Positions 41,187 through 49,709 of a stretch of 64,000 nucleotides of DNA are shown in pieces. Positions within the stretch are counted from its first letter, which is position 1. Every line of letters starts with the position of its first letter. The translations under genes and the position numbers were made by a program. Source of the DNA: Curtobacterium sp. VKM Ac-1376 (GTDB taxonomy: Bacteria; Actinomycetota; Actinomycetes; Actinomycetales; Microbacteriaceae); contig NZ_JADKRV010000011.1 of assembly GCF_015351025.1 (NCBI RefSeq), positions 1-64,000 on the forward strand, read 5' to 3'. Under the pieces are notes generated by a model. That model saw only the letters and a program-made list of their open reading frames with translations, was not told where the DNA came from and searched no databases.

Positions 41187-43526
41187 TCAGATGCTGAGGA
41201 ACGCGTTGTAGCGCAGGACGAACCCTTCAGCGAACTTGCTCGCTTCCTCCGACGTGTACGTGTATGTGCTCTTCGCGTAGTTCTCGTACAGAGCGATGCG
41301 GAACGCCGTGTAGAGCGAGTCCTCAGTCGACTCCAGCGCTTCGTACGCCTTCTGCGCCGCCGACTCGTAGGTACCCCCGAGTCGAGCGTCGTAGAAGTCG
41401 GGGAAGCGGGAGGAGCACCCGCCACCAGCGCTGTAATGGTTCCTGATGGCGACATTCGTCGGCACCCCGCTGCCCCTCATCACGGTCGCGATGAGCCAAC
41501 CATCGATGTCCTCGAACAGGTCGCCGATACCGAACCCGCTGGCATCGTTCGAGGCGAGGTTGTCCTGCGTGTACTGGCCGATTTCCGGCCGTCCGGCTGG
41601 CACCCAGGTGCCGACGAACTGTACGAGGTCTCCGGCCCAGCCGCCGCCCTCGCCGACGGTCACGGCACCGTTGCTGCTGATCGGGTGCTGCAGGAGCGAG
41701 TCAATCGCAGCAGCGAGGTGCTGAGGCCCCATTTTCACCTGGAACGGGCTCGGCTCGACGAACGAGTCCACTCGCCCCACGTTGTTGTCCTCCATGTACT
41801 GGATGAAGCCGAGGTCGAGCTGTCCGGCCACGACGGACCACTGAATTGCGCCGCTCGAGTCGCCTCCTTCCCCGGATCCGTACGACGGGTATCGCATGTA
41901 CTGCAGGACCAGACGGTTGGGAGTTGTGGTCGCGTTTCCGGACGAGTACCACTGCTGCGCGTATGCCTGCACGGTGTCGAGCCATGAGAAGAACCCGGCG
42001 AACGCGCTGTCGGGGGTGCTGACACTGCTAATACCGCTATCGCGTCCCGACACGATGTTCTTGTCGATCTCAACGGCGCCGGTTCCGGAGCCGATTGTGA
42101 GTGTCTGAATTTGGTTGAACGCCCAGTTGGTGGGCAGCGGGTAACCGAGGTTGCCGCTGAAGCCGGTGGAGAGGCCCGAGATGTATGAGGTGCGGGCGAG
42201 ACCCGCATCACTGATGATGGCGCAGGTGTTGCGGGCTCCGTAGATGCCGATGCCGTAGGTGCCGCCGAGCTGGTTCATCTTCGTGTTCAGAGCGGCGAAG
42301 TAGGGAACGACGTCGGCGCGAACCTCTGCTTCGATGACATCGACGTCCACCGCAAAGTAGATGATCGTGCCGCCCGGAATGCCGTAGGCCTTCGCAGCGT
42401 CATACGCGCGCTGAGCGTCTTTCGCGCCTTGTGCTGCGCTGAACCATGACGTCTGGTAGCCGCCTTCTTCGAAGATCGGGAAGAGGCGAAGACCAGCGTC
42501 GAAGATGGTCTGCAGCTCGCCCGGCTTGATCTTCTTGTCGAGCGGGTTGGTCGCTTGTTCGTTCGTGAGGTAGCGGCCGACGATGGTGTAACCGGCTGCC
42601 TTCAACGACTGTGCGCGCGCTGCGGTGATGGTAGAGGCCATATCTGCACCAGTGCCTGGCCGGTTCGGGTCGCCGGTGCTGACGATGAGCTCTGCCCACG
42701 TGGCGTAGTCGCCGATGCCCGACTGGTTCGCCGAGGTGAACCCTTCGAACTGCTGGAAGCGCTTCGCTGCGGCGCTGTCCGTGGCGGTGAACGTACTGTT
42801 GAAGGTGACCGGGTAGCCGTTGAAAATGAGCGCCGCCTTGAACAGCGCGACCCATCGGCCGGTGGAACCGACACGGACAACAGAAGTGCTGTTCGCCTTC
42901 AGCTGCCCGCCAGTTCCCGGTCCGAAGGCGCCGTCGGCAGCGGAGTCGGTCTGGCCGAGTTCATACTGGATGCCGCGAACCAGGTTCTGCTGTGTGGACC
43001 GGTCGAAGACACCGCCGGTGGCGTTGTAGTAGAAGCCCGTGTGGCTGCCGTAGGTAGCGTTCAGGTACTGCTGCGCGGCTCTGGCGGCGTCCGTGCCGCC
43101 GGCGATCTTCACCGCGGGGTCGGTAGTCAGTAGAGCTCGGAACGTCTTCGGGGTGAGGCCCGTGACGCTGCTGCCAAGGCCGAGATCCGCGGACAGCTGC
43201 TTGACGGAAGGCAGCGTGTCGGCCCACTTCCCGTCAAGGCTGGCACCTGAGTAGCCCTTGCAGTACAACGCGGCCTGCACCAAAGTGACCCACTTTGTGC
43301 TGTCGTCGCCGTCGACATTGCCGTGTGCCTGCAGCTTGGTCCAGGTGGTCGGCCCGAACGATGGTACGACCGGGCTGATGCCGAGGAGGGCCTGGAGCCC
43401 CTCGATCAGACCGTTGACGGTGCCTTGTCCCGTGTTGCCGTCCTCGGCCACCTTCGTCCAGCCGGAGACTGAGCCGAAGGTCTTGTTGAGCCACCGCTGT
43501 GACGCGAGTACCCACTGATCTGCCAT
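41187..43526 (-). CDS. DUF1906 glycoside-hydrolase-like protein with peptidoglycan-binding-like repeats
   Basis: 779 residues, no signal peptide. Residues 1-290 hold three or so segments resembling peptidoglycan-binding domains (WVLASQRWLNKTFGSV, WVTLVQAALYCKGYSGASLDGKW, WVALFKAALIFNGYPVTF). Residues about 305-510 match the DUF1906/Rv2525c-like TIM-barrel pattern: AGYTIVGRYLTN, LRLFPIFEEGG, IIYFAVDVDV, YGIGIYGARNTC, WAFNQIQTL, EIDKNIVSG. The C-terminal 270 residues are unrecognised. AAAGGC precedes the ATG. An SOS box lies about 70 bp upstream. Lack of a secretion signal and the adjacent holin-like and amidase genes suggest release by lysis. Confidence 0.68.
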   Translation of the reverse strand: MADQWVLASQRWLNKTFGSVSGWTKVAEDGNTGQGTVNGLIEGLQALLGISPVVPSFGPTTWTKLQAHGNVDGDDSTKWVTLVQAALYCKGYSGASLDGKWADTLPSVKQLSADLGLGSSVTGLTPKTFRALLTTDPAVKIAGGTDAARAAQQYLNATYGSHTGFYYNATGGVFDRSTQQNLVRGIQYELGQTDSAADGAFGPGTGGQLKANSTSVVRVGSTGRWVALFKAALIFNGYPVTFNSTFTATDSAAAKRFQQFEGFTSANQSGIGDYATWAELIVSTGDPNRPGTGADMASTITAARAQSLKAAGYTIVGRYLTNEQATNPLDKKIKPGELQTIFDAGLRLFPIFEEGGYQTSWFSAAQGAKDAQRAYDAAKAYGIPGGTIIYFAVDVDVIEAEVRADVVPYFAALNTKMNQLGGTYGIGIYGARNTCAIISDAGLARTSYISGLSTGFSGNLGYPLPTNWAFNQIQTLTIGSGTGAVEIDKNIVSGRDSGISSVSTPDSAFAGFFSWLDTVQAYAQQWYSSGNATTTPNRLVLQYMRYPSYGSGEGGDSSGAIQWSVVAGQLDLGFIQYMEDNNVGRVDSFVEPSPFQVKMGPQHLAAAIDSLLQHPISSNGAVTVGEGGGWAGDLVQFVGTWVPAGRPEIGQYTQDNLASNDASGFGIGDLFEDIDGWLIATVMRGSGVPTNVAIRNHYSAGGGCSSRFPDFYDARLGGTYESAAQKAYEALESTEDSLYTAFRIALYENYAKSTYTYTSEEASKFAEGFVLRYNAFLSI

Positions 43527-43595
43527 GTGACTTGCCTTTCGCTATGGATCGAATCCGATACCTATCGACCAGAGGGACTTCTGATCGAATTGGTT

Positions 43596-43611
43596 TCGAA
43601 GGTATGTTCGA
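43596..43611. promoter_or_regulatory. probable LexA (SOS) box upstream of the glycoside-hydrolase-like gene
   Basis: TCGAAGGTATGTTCGA has the two TCGAA/TTCGA half-sites of the actinobacterial LexA operator with the correct six-base centre, and one change from the stricter GAAC-N4-GTTC core. It is 70 bp upstream of the start at 43526. Confidence 0.6.
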
Positions 43612-43665
43612 TTTGGGGCTGCCGCCAATGGTCCAAACGGCTCATGAGGTTGCTGTCCGGCGATC

Positions 43666-43989
43666 TCAGGGCTCGTCCGCAAACCAGTGTGCGAAATCTC
43701 GGTTCACCAGAAGTTGCGCGCAGATCTTCGACGCAAGAGTGCTCAGCACCGCCACGGCGTTCGCGCCGACGTAAAGCCACACTGGGAAGACGCTCGAGAG
43801 TGAGTCGTCGGAGAGTGAATCTTGAACGAGTAGTGCGATCGCGTTACACGTCGGTATCGCCGTCACCATGGTCCTGATCAGTCGCCGCCAACTCACCCCA
43901 TGAAGCCATGCGGCGGCTCGCGCGACCATGCCGACGGGTCCTCTTCGTCGTGTGCTGCTCGGAACGGTGGGTTGTCCGTCTGTGTTCAT
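43666..43989 (-). CDS. holin-like small membrane protein
   Basis: 107 residues. A basic N-terminus (SSTRRRGPVGMVARAAAWLHG) leads to two hydrophobic segments (LIRTMVTAIPTCNAIALLV and VFPVWLYVGANAVAVLSTLASKI) and an acidic end. Size, two-helix topology and position beside an endolysin-like amidase fit a phage-type holin, though such proteins have no diagnostic motif. GGAAGGGA lies upstream of the ATG. It sits between the two SOS boxes. Confidence 0.55.
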   Translation of the reverse strand: MNTDGQPTVPSSTRRRGPVGMVARAAAWLHGVSWRRLIRTMVTAIPTCNAIALLVQDSLSDDSLSSVFPVWLYVGANAVAVLSTLASKICAQLLVNRDFAHWFADEP

Positions 43990-44149
43990 CGATTCCCTTC
44001 CGATTCGTGATGTTGCGCGCCCAGCACCCGATATAGCCGTCGTCCGGCCGGGTGCTGCCGTTGGGCTGCGCTCAGGAGGTTTCTCCGCCGACACGGGGTC
44101 TGTCGATGGCTCGAAGGGACCACTGGAACCCGATTGCCCCCACCATCGT

Positions 44150-44165
44150 TCGAACGTACGTTCGA
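44150..44165. promoter_or_regulatory. LexA (SOS) box upstream of the endolysin-like gene
   Basis: TCGAACGTACGTTCGA is a perfect 16-bp palindrome and a full match to TCGAAC-N4-GTTCGA, the LexA operator of mycobacteria and relatives. A possible -10 box TACCTT (44183-44188) lies just downstream, so LexA would cover the -35 position. The regulated start is at 44226. Confidence 0.75.
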
Positions 44166-44225
44166 GTGTCAGAGGGCTCGTCTACCTTCATCACCGCCAA
44201 CCGATTCAGACTCCGAGGGGGAGCA

Positions 44226-45038
44226 ATGGACATCGTCACGAGAACGCAGTGGGGAAGCACGCAGCAGGTTTTCAACGCTGGCACCGTCACGCCGGCACAA
44301 CGGGTCGGGGTCGTCGTGCATCACTCCGTCACAGGGGAAGGTGGATCACGCCCTGCCGTCGAGGACCTGCTCCGGATGATCGAGCGGCTCGATCGCGACA
44401 CCAACCACTGGCCCGGCACCTACAACTTCGCCATCGACTACGCGGGGCGCGTCTACGAAATGAGTGGGCGCGACGGCATCGGCACGCACACCGCGGGACA
44501 CAACACCGCGTACTGGGGGATCTGCTACATCGGCGACGGGAGCAAGGCCTATCCGGCAGCTGCTCAGCGAGCCGCTACCGAACTCATCTCCCAGCTGACA
44601 CTCGCTGCCGGACACCCCCTGCAGGTCCTGGGTCACCGCGACCTGAACACTACCGAGTGTCCAGGTGCACTCATCGAAGCGACCTTGCACGCAATCGCCA
44701 CAGACAACTCACCATTGGCCGTAGACGGACGTCTCGGGCACAAGACCATCAGCTGCCTCCAGCAGCGGTTGCGGGAAAAGGGGCTGTACGACGGTCCCCT
44801 AGACGGCCGCATCGACGTCACTCATTCCGACACCGTCGCCGCACTACAGACGTACCTGAACGCACACGGAGCGCACCTCGTCGTCGATGGAGAAGGACTG
44901 TGGCAGACCGGGAGGCCCAGCGCCACGATCGCAGCGCTGCAGGCCTGGCTCGGTACACCCGCCGACGGCGTCCTCGACCTGCCGACCTCGAGCGCGGTGA
45001 AGGCTCTCCAGGCGCGACTGAACGGAGGCTCCCTGTGA
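44226..45038 (+). CDS. endolysin-like N-acetylmuramoyl-L-alanine amidase with peptidoglycan-binding repeats
   Basis: 270 residues, no signal peptide. The N-terminal amidase_2/PGRP domain shows RTQWGS, VGVVVHHSVTGEG (zinc His), YNFAIDYAGRVYEMSGR, GTHTAGHNTAYWGICYIGD and VLGHRDLNTTECPG (zinc His and the acidic/Cys ligand region). The C-terminal 100 residues carry two peptidoglycan-binding-like repeats (AVDGRLGHKTISCLQQRLREKG, TIAALQAWLGTPADGVLD). GAGGGGGA precedes the ATG. The upstream perfect SOS box indicates DNA-damage induction. It would need a holin or lysis to reach the wall. Confidence 0.85.
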   Translation: MDIVTRTQWGSTQQVFNAGTVTPAQRVGVVVHHSVTGEGGSRPAVEDLLRMIERLDRDTNHWPGTYNFAIDYAGRVYEMSGRDGIGTHTAGHNTAYWGICYIGDGSKAYPAAAQRAATELISQLTLAAGHPLQVLGHRDLNTTECPGALIEATLHAIATDNSPLAVDGRLGHKTISCLQQRLREKGLYDGPLDGRIDVTHSDTVAALQTYLNAHGAHLVVDGEGLWQTGRPSATIAALQAWLGTPADGVLDLPTSSAVKALQARLNGGSL

Positions 45039-45295
45039 CCGTCACACAAGATCGGCCGCGAGAAGCCACGGTGCCCCAGAGCGCAAACGAACCACCGCAC
45101 TGCCCCCGCCTGACGAACCGTGAACTTGAGGTCGTGGAACTCATGGCGGAAGCATTGACGAACCAGCAGATCGCGAACCGACTCGGGATTTCGTCGAACA
45201 CAGTGCGCCGGCATGCGGCGAACCTGTTCGCCAAACTCGACGCGGTGTCTCGACTCGACGCAGTGCGACGCAGCGCTGAGCTGCATCTCGTGTGA
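45035..45295 (+). CDS. small LuxR-type HTH protein
   Basis: 86 residues, consisting of a short N-terminus and a GerE/LuxR HTH: LTNRELEVVELMAEALTNQQIANRLGISSNTVRRHAANLFAKL. There is no receiver or ligand domain. The GTG start overlaps the amidase stop (GTGA), so it is translated with the lysis enzyme and comes under the same SOS control. It may regulate neighbouring genes after induction. Confidence 0.75.
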   Translation: MTVTQDRPREATVPQSANEPPHCPRLTNRELEVVELMAEALTNQQIANRLGISSNTVRRHAANLFAKLDAVSRLDAVRRSAELHLV

Positions 45296-45580
45296 GACTC
45301 ATGAAGTCGTCTTGAGCCTCGTAGCCTGACCCCCGTCAGATCGAGGATCCTGGCGCTGACGCAACTGTCCGTCATCTTCCGCGCATAGCGGGAGTATGTG
45401 TCTGTCATGGCGGAAGATCCGCGGCGAGGTGCGAGTTGCAACCCCTGAGCCGTCGATAGGGACTGCTCACGTCCGTTGGTTCGCTCCAGAACGAGTGACA
45501 CCCGACTCATGTGATTGTCCGCGCATAGACCCGGTGCCGCCATCCGTCAGCTATCACCTATCACTTGTGGGGCACCAACT

Positions 45581-45766
45581 ATGTTCGATCATTTCTTCGC
45601 AATCACCTGAGCCCACCGCGCCCGGTACGGAACCCGATCCGTCGAGGACCTCCGCAGCGACGCTGCTGCTGCTGCCACGGGCCTCACGCAGCAGTGGCTG
45701 TCGGAACTCGCTGACCAGCTCGAACGTGCAGACGCAACAAGTCTGCGTGACGTCCCGGCGGGTTAG
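45581..45766 (+). pseudogene. small gene interrupted by an in-frame TGA
   Basis: From ATG 45581 the frame reads MFDHFFAIT, then TGA, then continues uninterrupted as AHRARYGTRSVEDLRSD, GLTQQWLSELADQLERAD and SLRDVPAG to TAG. The post-stop part has clear helical protein character. A TGG-to-TGA or CGA-to-TGA change would explain it. The motif TCCGCGCATAG lies 53 bp upstream. No family is recognised. Alternatively the visible part is a chance frame. Confidence 0.4.
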
Positions 45767-45781
45767 GGATGGACGATCTCG

Positions 45782-46003
45782 ATGCCGGACGGCGCCGAAC
45801 AGCCGGCTCCCATCTGGCGCAAGAAGCACGGCCACCGGCCGACAAGCCTCCTCCACGTCCTACGTGAAGCGACCGGAGCGAACTGGAGCGACGCCGCGAC
45901 AGCGAGGATCGCCGACCTCGGCACAGCATTGGAACGCGACGGGTTCCACTGCCTCAACGACGCTCCCATGAACTGGTACTGGACCCCTGGCGGACGGCAC
46001 TGA
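45782..46003 (+). CDS. small hypothetical protein
   Basis: 73 residues: a basic start (PIWRKKHGHRPTSLLHVLREATG) and then NWSDAATARIADLGTALERDGFHCLNDAPMNWYWTP. It lies 15 bp after the interrupted small gene, on the same strand, and looks like its operon partner. The ribosome site is weak. Unrecognised, it resembles the small accessory proteins of mobile elements only in size and setting. Confidence 0.4.
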   Translation: MPDGAEQPAPIWRKKHGHRPTSLLHVLREATGANWSDAATARIADLGTALERDGFHCLNDAPMNWYWTPGGRH

Positions 46004-46129
46004 TCCAGGCCACGTGAGCCGGCCCGGCTTCCTCTCCTATGAGGTGCACGGCGGCGGTGTGTCTACGGTCCAGGGGTCGCGAAACGGATCGTGGTGAAGC
46101 GGCTCATCTCCTCGCGCGGCGGGAAGTGC

Positions 46130-47038
46130 CTACAGATCCAGTCCTAGCGGCCGGGTTCGGTCGTAGCTGCGGGAGAACTCTTCAATGTAGGGGCGATGCC
46201 ACGGAACGGGGTAGATCGCCGCGACCGTCAGGCCGGATCGTTCGATGAGCAGCTTGCGTATGAACTGTTTCGCTGCGGCGGTGATCTCCAGTTTGAACAC
46301 GTCCGTCGTGCGTCTTGCCGGCGCACCGGGTTTACCGCGGCTGGTGATGCGTTCTTCCACCCAGTTCTTCTCACCCGCCGGCTCGGTCACGAGCGGGAGC
46401 GTGGTGCCGTCGGAGCGACCAGGCTGCAGCGGGCCGAGGAGGAAGGAACCACGCTGGATGCGCAGACGCTCGGTCACGTCGGGCGCCTGGTACCACCAGA
46501 CATCGCCGTTCAGATTACTGCTGATGGACAGCGAGGAGTCATCCCACTGCCTTGAGTCGAGAGGCTTGATCCAGTGGCTGTCGTCCGGTTTGACGATGCC
46601 GAATAGAGCGCCGGACACGTCGTCTCCGTCACCGGGGCGTTCCGGGCTCTTGAAAGCGGCCATCCATAGTGCGATCAGCGGGTCCGTGGAAACGTCGAGC
46701 AACGGAGTCGCAGCGCCGCAGTGCTGGAGGTGTGCGAGCAGAGCCAGGTCTGGCAGCTTTGCGCCGTTGTACTCGTGGACTCCGACTGCTCGAGCCGTCC
46801 TCAACAGATGCGCGGTCGCCCGCGATGCGGTGGCCTCCGTGCGGGGCTGTGTCGATCCTGTGACCCGGGAATGCATCCCAGGAGTGAGGCCCCAAGCGGT
46901 ATTCGTCTGCCCTCGCCACAGGAACACGTCTTGATAGGTGGTGTGAAGATGCATGGCGACCGAAACGAGCTCTCGAGCCGCCTGTTCCGGAGACGGCTTC
47001 GTCGGACGCCATGTCAAGATGTTAGCAATACTAGTCAA
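46130..47038 (-). CDS. FRG-domain protein
   Basis: 302 residues. The FRG signature is readable: FLWRGQTNTAWGLTPGMHSRV (F/W-RGQ), then LLAHLQHCGAATPLLDVSTDPLIALWMAAF, which is the 'lLa.lQHyG.pT.LLD.t.dP..Al..A' core. FRG proteins occur in phage-defence and mobile contexts; the biochemical role is not established. The predicted TTG start is uncertain. It sits 46 bp downstream of a PIN-like gene on the same strand that is broken. Confidence 0.78.
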   Translation of the reverse strand: MTSIANILTWRPTKPSPEQAARELVSVAMHLHTTYQDVFLWRGQTNTAWGLTPGMHSRVTGSTQPRTEATASRATAHLLRTARAVGVHEYNGAKLPDLALLAHLQHCGAATPLLDVSTDPLIALWMAAFKSPERPGDGDDVSGALFGIVKPDDSHWIKPLDSRQWDDSSLSISSNLNGDVWWYQAPDVTERLRIQRGSFLLGPLQPGRSDGTTLPLVTEPAGEKNWVEERITSRGKPGAPARRTTDVFKLEITAAAKQFIRKLLIERSGLTVAAIYPVPWHRPYIEEFSRSYDRTRPLGLDL

Positions 47039-47084
47039 TGTTGGAGCTAGCGTGCGAGCGCGACTTCCAGGAAGACTCCACGAG

Positions 47085-48099
47085 TCAAAGGCGCTGGAGC
47101 CAGGAAGCCAGCGCGAGCGGGCTGCCGACGACGACCGTGTCGTATGCGGCGTCTAAGCGGGCGCTGCGTGCAATAGACGCCCAGTGCTTGTCCGCCCAGA
47201 CCGCGTCGCAGTCAGGGAGCGTCTGCGCCAGGCTCATCACGTCCGCCCGATCATGTTGCCGGAATGTGTAATCGGAGTTTCGGTGCGCCCGGTACAGGAG
47301 CTCGGTAAAGACGGAGAGCGCCGGTGTTTGGTTCACCAAAGCGACGCCGTCGACGGCCGAACGGACTCTGTCACGGACTCCCGCCGCGACGTCTTCACTG
47401 AGATCGTTCGAGATCATCTGGAAGGTCTGGGAAACGAGCGACCGGTAGAGCAGGGACGGGTCAGCGCCGCCAGCCGATCTCATCCGGAGTTCGTGCTGCA
47501 GGACTGCGAACTACCTGCCTAAACGATGCTCGGGCCTCATCTCGATGCCGTCCATCTCGAGCACCCGATCGGGGCCCGCAAGATGGTTCCATTCCCTTGC
47601 CCTCGGATCCGCGCGCGCCAGGACGCCTACCAAACCTTCTGGCGGAGACAGCTCCGGACCCTCGACTCCGTCTTCGTCCGCTAGATGCGCGACAACCCGA
47701 AGACGGCCGAGCGGGCTCGCGAACGCATGATCGACTCCTACATCGAAGACCGGGCAGGTCACTTCGGGGATACCGAGCGTTCGACGGAGATCTCGACCGA
47801 TGAGCTTCTCAATCGGAGCGACCGTCACGTAGCCACTCAGCCGGGCCATGACATCCGCGACACTGCGTCTGCTCTCACCGTCAAAGCGGTGCCACAGCTC
47901 GAGTGGTCGCGGAGAGGACGACCCGGAGCTCGCCGCCCTCGATGCGTGACGCCAGAACCGTCAGGAGTTCCTCGAACTCGACGTTCTTCCCACGTGCAGC
48001 CTGCGCAAGGCGTACCCAAGCCGACTGGTCCAAGTAGAGAGTCGGGGTGGCCACGTCGATCGCAGCTCTGTCGAAGATATCGGCATAACGGATGCTCAT
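47085..48099 (-). pseudogene. PIN-like protein with one frameshift and one nonsense codon
   Basis: From ATG 48099 the sequence reads MSIRYADIFDRAAID, then TPTLYLDQSAWVRLAQAARG, a PIN-like N-terminus. Near 47895 the frame shifts (VLSATTR, then LWHRFDGESRRSVADVMARLSGY in another frame); loss of two bases from a GAGAG context would explain it. At 47511 an in-frame TAG interrupts RPEHRLGR and FAVLQHELR, consistent with CAG-to-TAG. The last part, DVMSLAQTLPDCDAVWADKHWASIA, then YDTVVVGSPLALASWLQRL, is the C-terminal PIN core. Two lesions argue for real decay. It was probably the partner of the FRG gene. Confidence 0.68.
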
Positions 48100-48233
48100 G
48101 CAGACAACATCAGCGCCTCTTCGAGGACGACGCAACCGTTGCGGCCACTCACCGAGACGCGTCGCGGCCGCACTAGGCGACAACACCGTCACCGTCACCG
48201 TCGCCGTCGGGCCGCAGGCCATGTAACAAAGGT

Positions 48234-48267
48234 GGTGAACAGAAGGTGAACAGGTAGGGTCGTTCGC
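48234..48267 (+). promoter_or_regulatory. direct repeats and -10 box upstream of cluster 2
   Basis: GGTGAACAG occurs at 48234-48242 and 48245-48253, an 11-bp period (one helical turn). TAGGGT (48255-48260) follows, and seven bases later comes the ATG at 48268, so a leaderless start is likely. There is no good -35 box. Tandem heptamer-type repeats at 11-bp spacing over the -35 position are the arrangement used by SARP-family activators of antibiotic genes. No SARP gene lies in the window. Confidence 0.5.
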
Positions 48268-49659
48268 ATGGGGAACTATCCGGGGGGTCCGGGATCAAGC
48301 GTCTGGGACGCCGCCACCGGCGAGACACCTGAACGCGTTGGTCCGTCCAACTATCCCGGTTTAGCGGCACGTCTCGCGGTTGCTGACCGTGAGCGGCTGC
48401 TCCGCGCCTATGAGAACTCCCTCCTCCCGCGGCCGGTCTACCTCGATGCGCAAGTTGTTGCGGACCTGAGTAGCGACATCGCTGTCGTGGCCGAAGTGCT
48501 GCTGTCGCTGCCCGGCCGCCTCGTCGATGGTGACGAATCGCGATTTGCGCGGCGACTGGGCGTCACCGAGGATCGGATAGAACTGGCTTCCATCGGGAAG
48601 GCGCGCACTTCTCGGCACGTCGGACGCGCGGACGTCCTCCGGACCGAGAATGGCTTCCGCATGGTCGAGTTCAATCTGAGTTCAGCGCTCGGCGGGCTCG
48701 ACATCGCCGCCCTCAACAGGGCCTTTCTTGCCGACGAAGACGTGTCTCGTTACGTCGGTGTCGGCAAACTCGGATACGTAGACCCGGTGAGGCAACTTGT
48801 TGCTCACATCAAGGACGCGACCGACGGTGCGCCGGGCACCGTCGCGCTGGTAGACACTCCGACGGGTTTCCCGAAGTCCCGCGCGCATCTCGAGTTGCTC
48901 GCCGAAATCTTGGCCCAGCACGGAGTCGAAGCGGTACCAACCCATCTCGGAGAGCTTGAAATTGGCTCGGCCGTCACAATCCGAGGACGGCGCATCCACA
49001 CGGTGCACCGCTTCTTCACGCTCAGCGAGCTGGTTGCCGACGCTCCCACCGTACGGTGGGCCGGCGGGGTGCTGAGGCAACTGGAGAACACCGCAGTGCC
49101 GATCGTATCTCCGCTGTCTGCGTCCTTCTTCGGGAGCAAGCGCAGCTTGGCGGCGCTCTGGGAATCAGACACGAGGAGCGTGCTCAGCCCTGCGGAGGAG
49201 GCAGCAGTCGAGCGGCTCGTTCCATGGTCAACGCCGGTTCCTTCCGAATCGGACTCGGCCGCCGTCCGCGCCGCTTTCGTCGAACGCTGCGTCGAGCAGC
49301 AGACGCGGCTCGTGCTGAAACCGGCGTTCGGCGCCAGTGGAAACGGTGTCGTCATCGGATGGGAGACGAACCGGGACGACTGGATCAACGCGATCACTGA
49401 CATCGGAGGATCTGCGTACGTCGTTCAGGAGGCTGTGCGCCCCGTGACCGAGCAGTTCCCGACTGAGGAGATGAACGGTCACCGAGGTTGGCGGCTGAAC
49501 TACGGCTTCTTCGACTTGGCAGGGGGGTTCGCTGGCGCCTACGTCCGCGGGCTTCCCGCTTCGGAAGGGGCGGTGATCGGCGAGAGTGCCGGCGCCTCCC
49601 GCGGCTGCATCTTCATTGCAGGAGATGACAGCCGTCTACAGGGAGTCCGGAGGCCGTAA
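48268..49659 (+). CDS. circularly permuted ATP-grasp-like ligase, first gene of cluster 2
   Basis: 463 residues. The order of motifs is permuted: a metal/substrate-site-like segment (GRADVLRTENGFRMVEFNLSSALGGLD, about residue 118) precedes the nucleotide-binding lysine region TRLVLKPAFGASGNGVVIGWE (about residue 350) and YVVQEAVRP. That resembles circularly permuted ATP-grasp proteins (glutathionylspermidine-synthase-like or DUF407-like). It would form an amide bond by an acyl phosphate. It is 50 bp from the next gene, while the rest of the operon overlaps. The repeats just upstream suggest it is the control point. Confidence 0.68.
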   Translation: MGNYPGGPGSSVWDAATGETPERVGPSNYPGLAARLAVADRERLLRAYENSLLPRPVYLDAQVVADLSSDIAVVAEVLLSLPGRLVDGDESRFARRLGVTEDRIELASIGKARTSRHVGRADVLRTENGFRMVEFNLSSALGGLDIAALNRAFLADEDVSRYVGVGKLGYVDPVRQLVAHIKDATDGAPGTVALVDTPTGFPKSRAHLELLAEILAQHGVEAVPTHLGELEIGSAVTIRGRRIHTVHRFFTLSELVADAPTVRWAGGVLRQLENTAVPIVSPLSASFFGSKRSLAALWESDTRSVLSPAEEAAVERLVPWSTPVPSESDSAAVRAAFVERCVEQQTRLVLKPAFGASGNGVVIGWETNRDDWINAITDIGGSAYVVQEAVRPVTEQFPTEEMNGHRGWRLNYGFFDLAGGFAGAYVRGLPASEGAVIGESAGASRGCIFIAGDDSRLQGVRRP

Positions 49660-49709
49660 CGAGTGTGGAGTGCGATCAGCACTCCGGGTAGCGAAGGCTA
49701 AGGGGAAGC

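Noticed and set aside
43928..45295. A 455-residue plus-strand frame spanning the amidase gene
   Set aside because: Only its last 86 residues (LuxR-type HTH) are protein-like, and these have their own GTG start coupled to the amidase stop. The rest is an out-of-frame shadow of the amidase.
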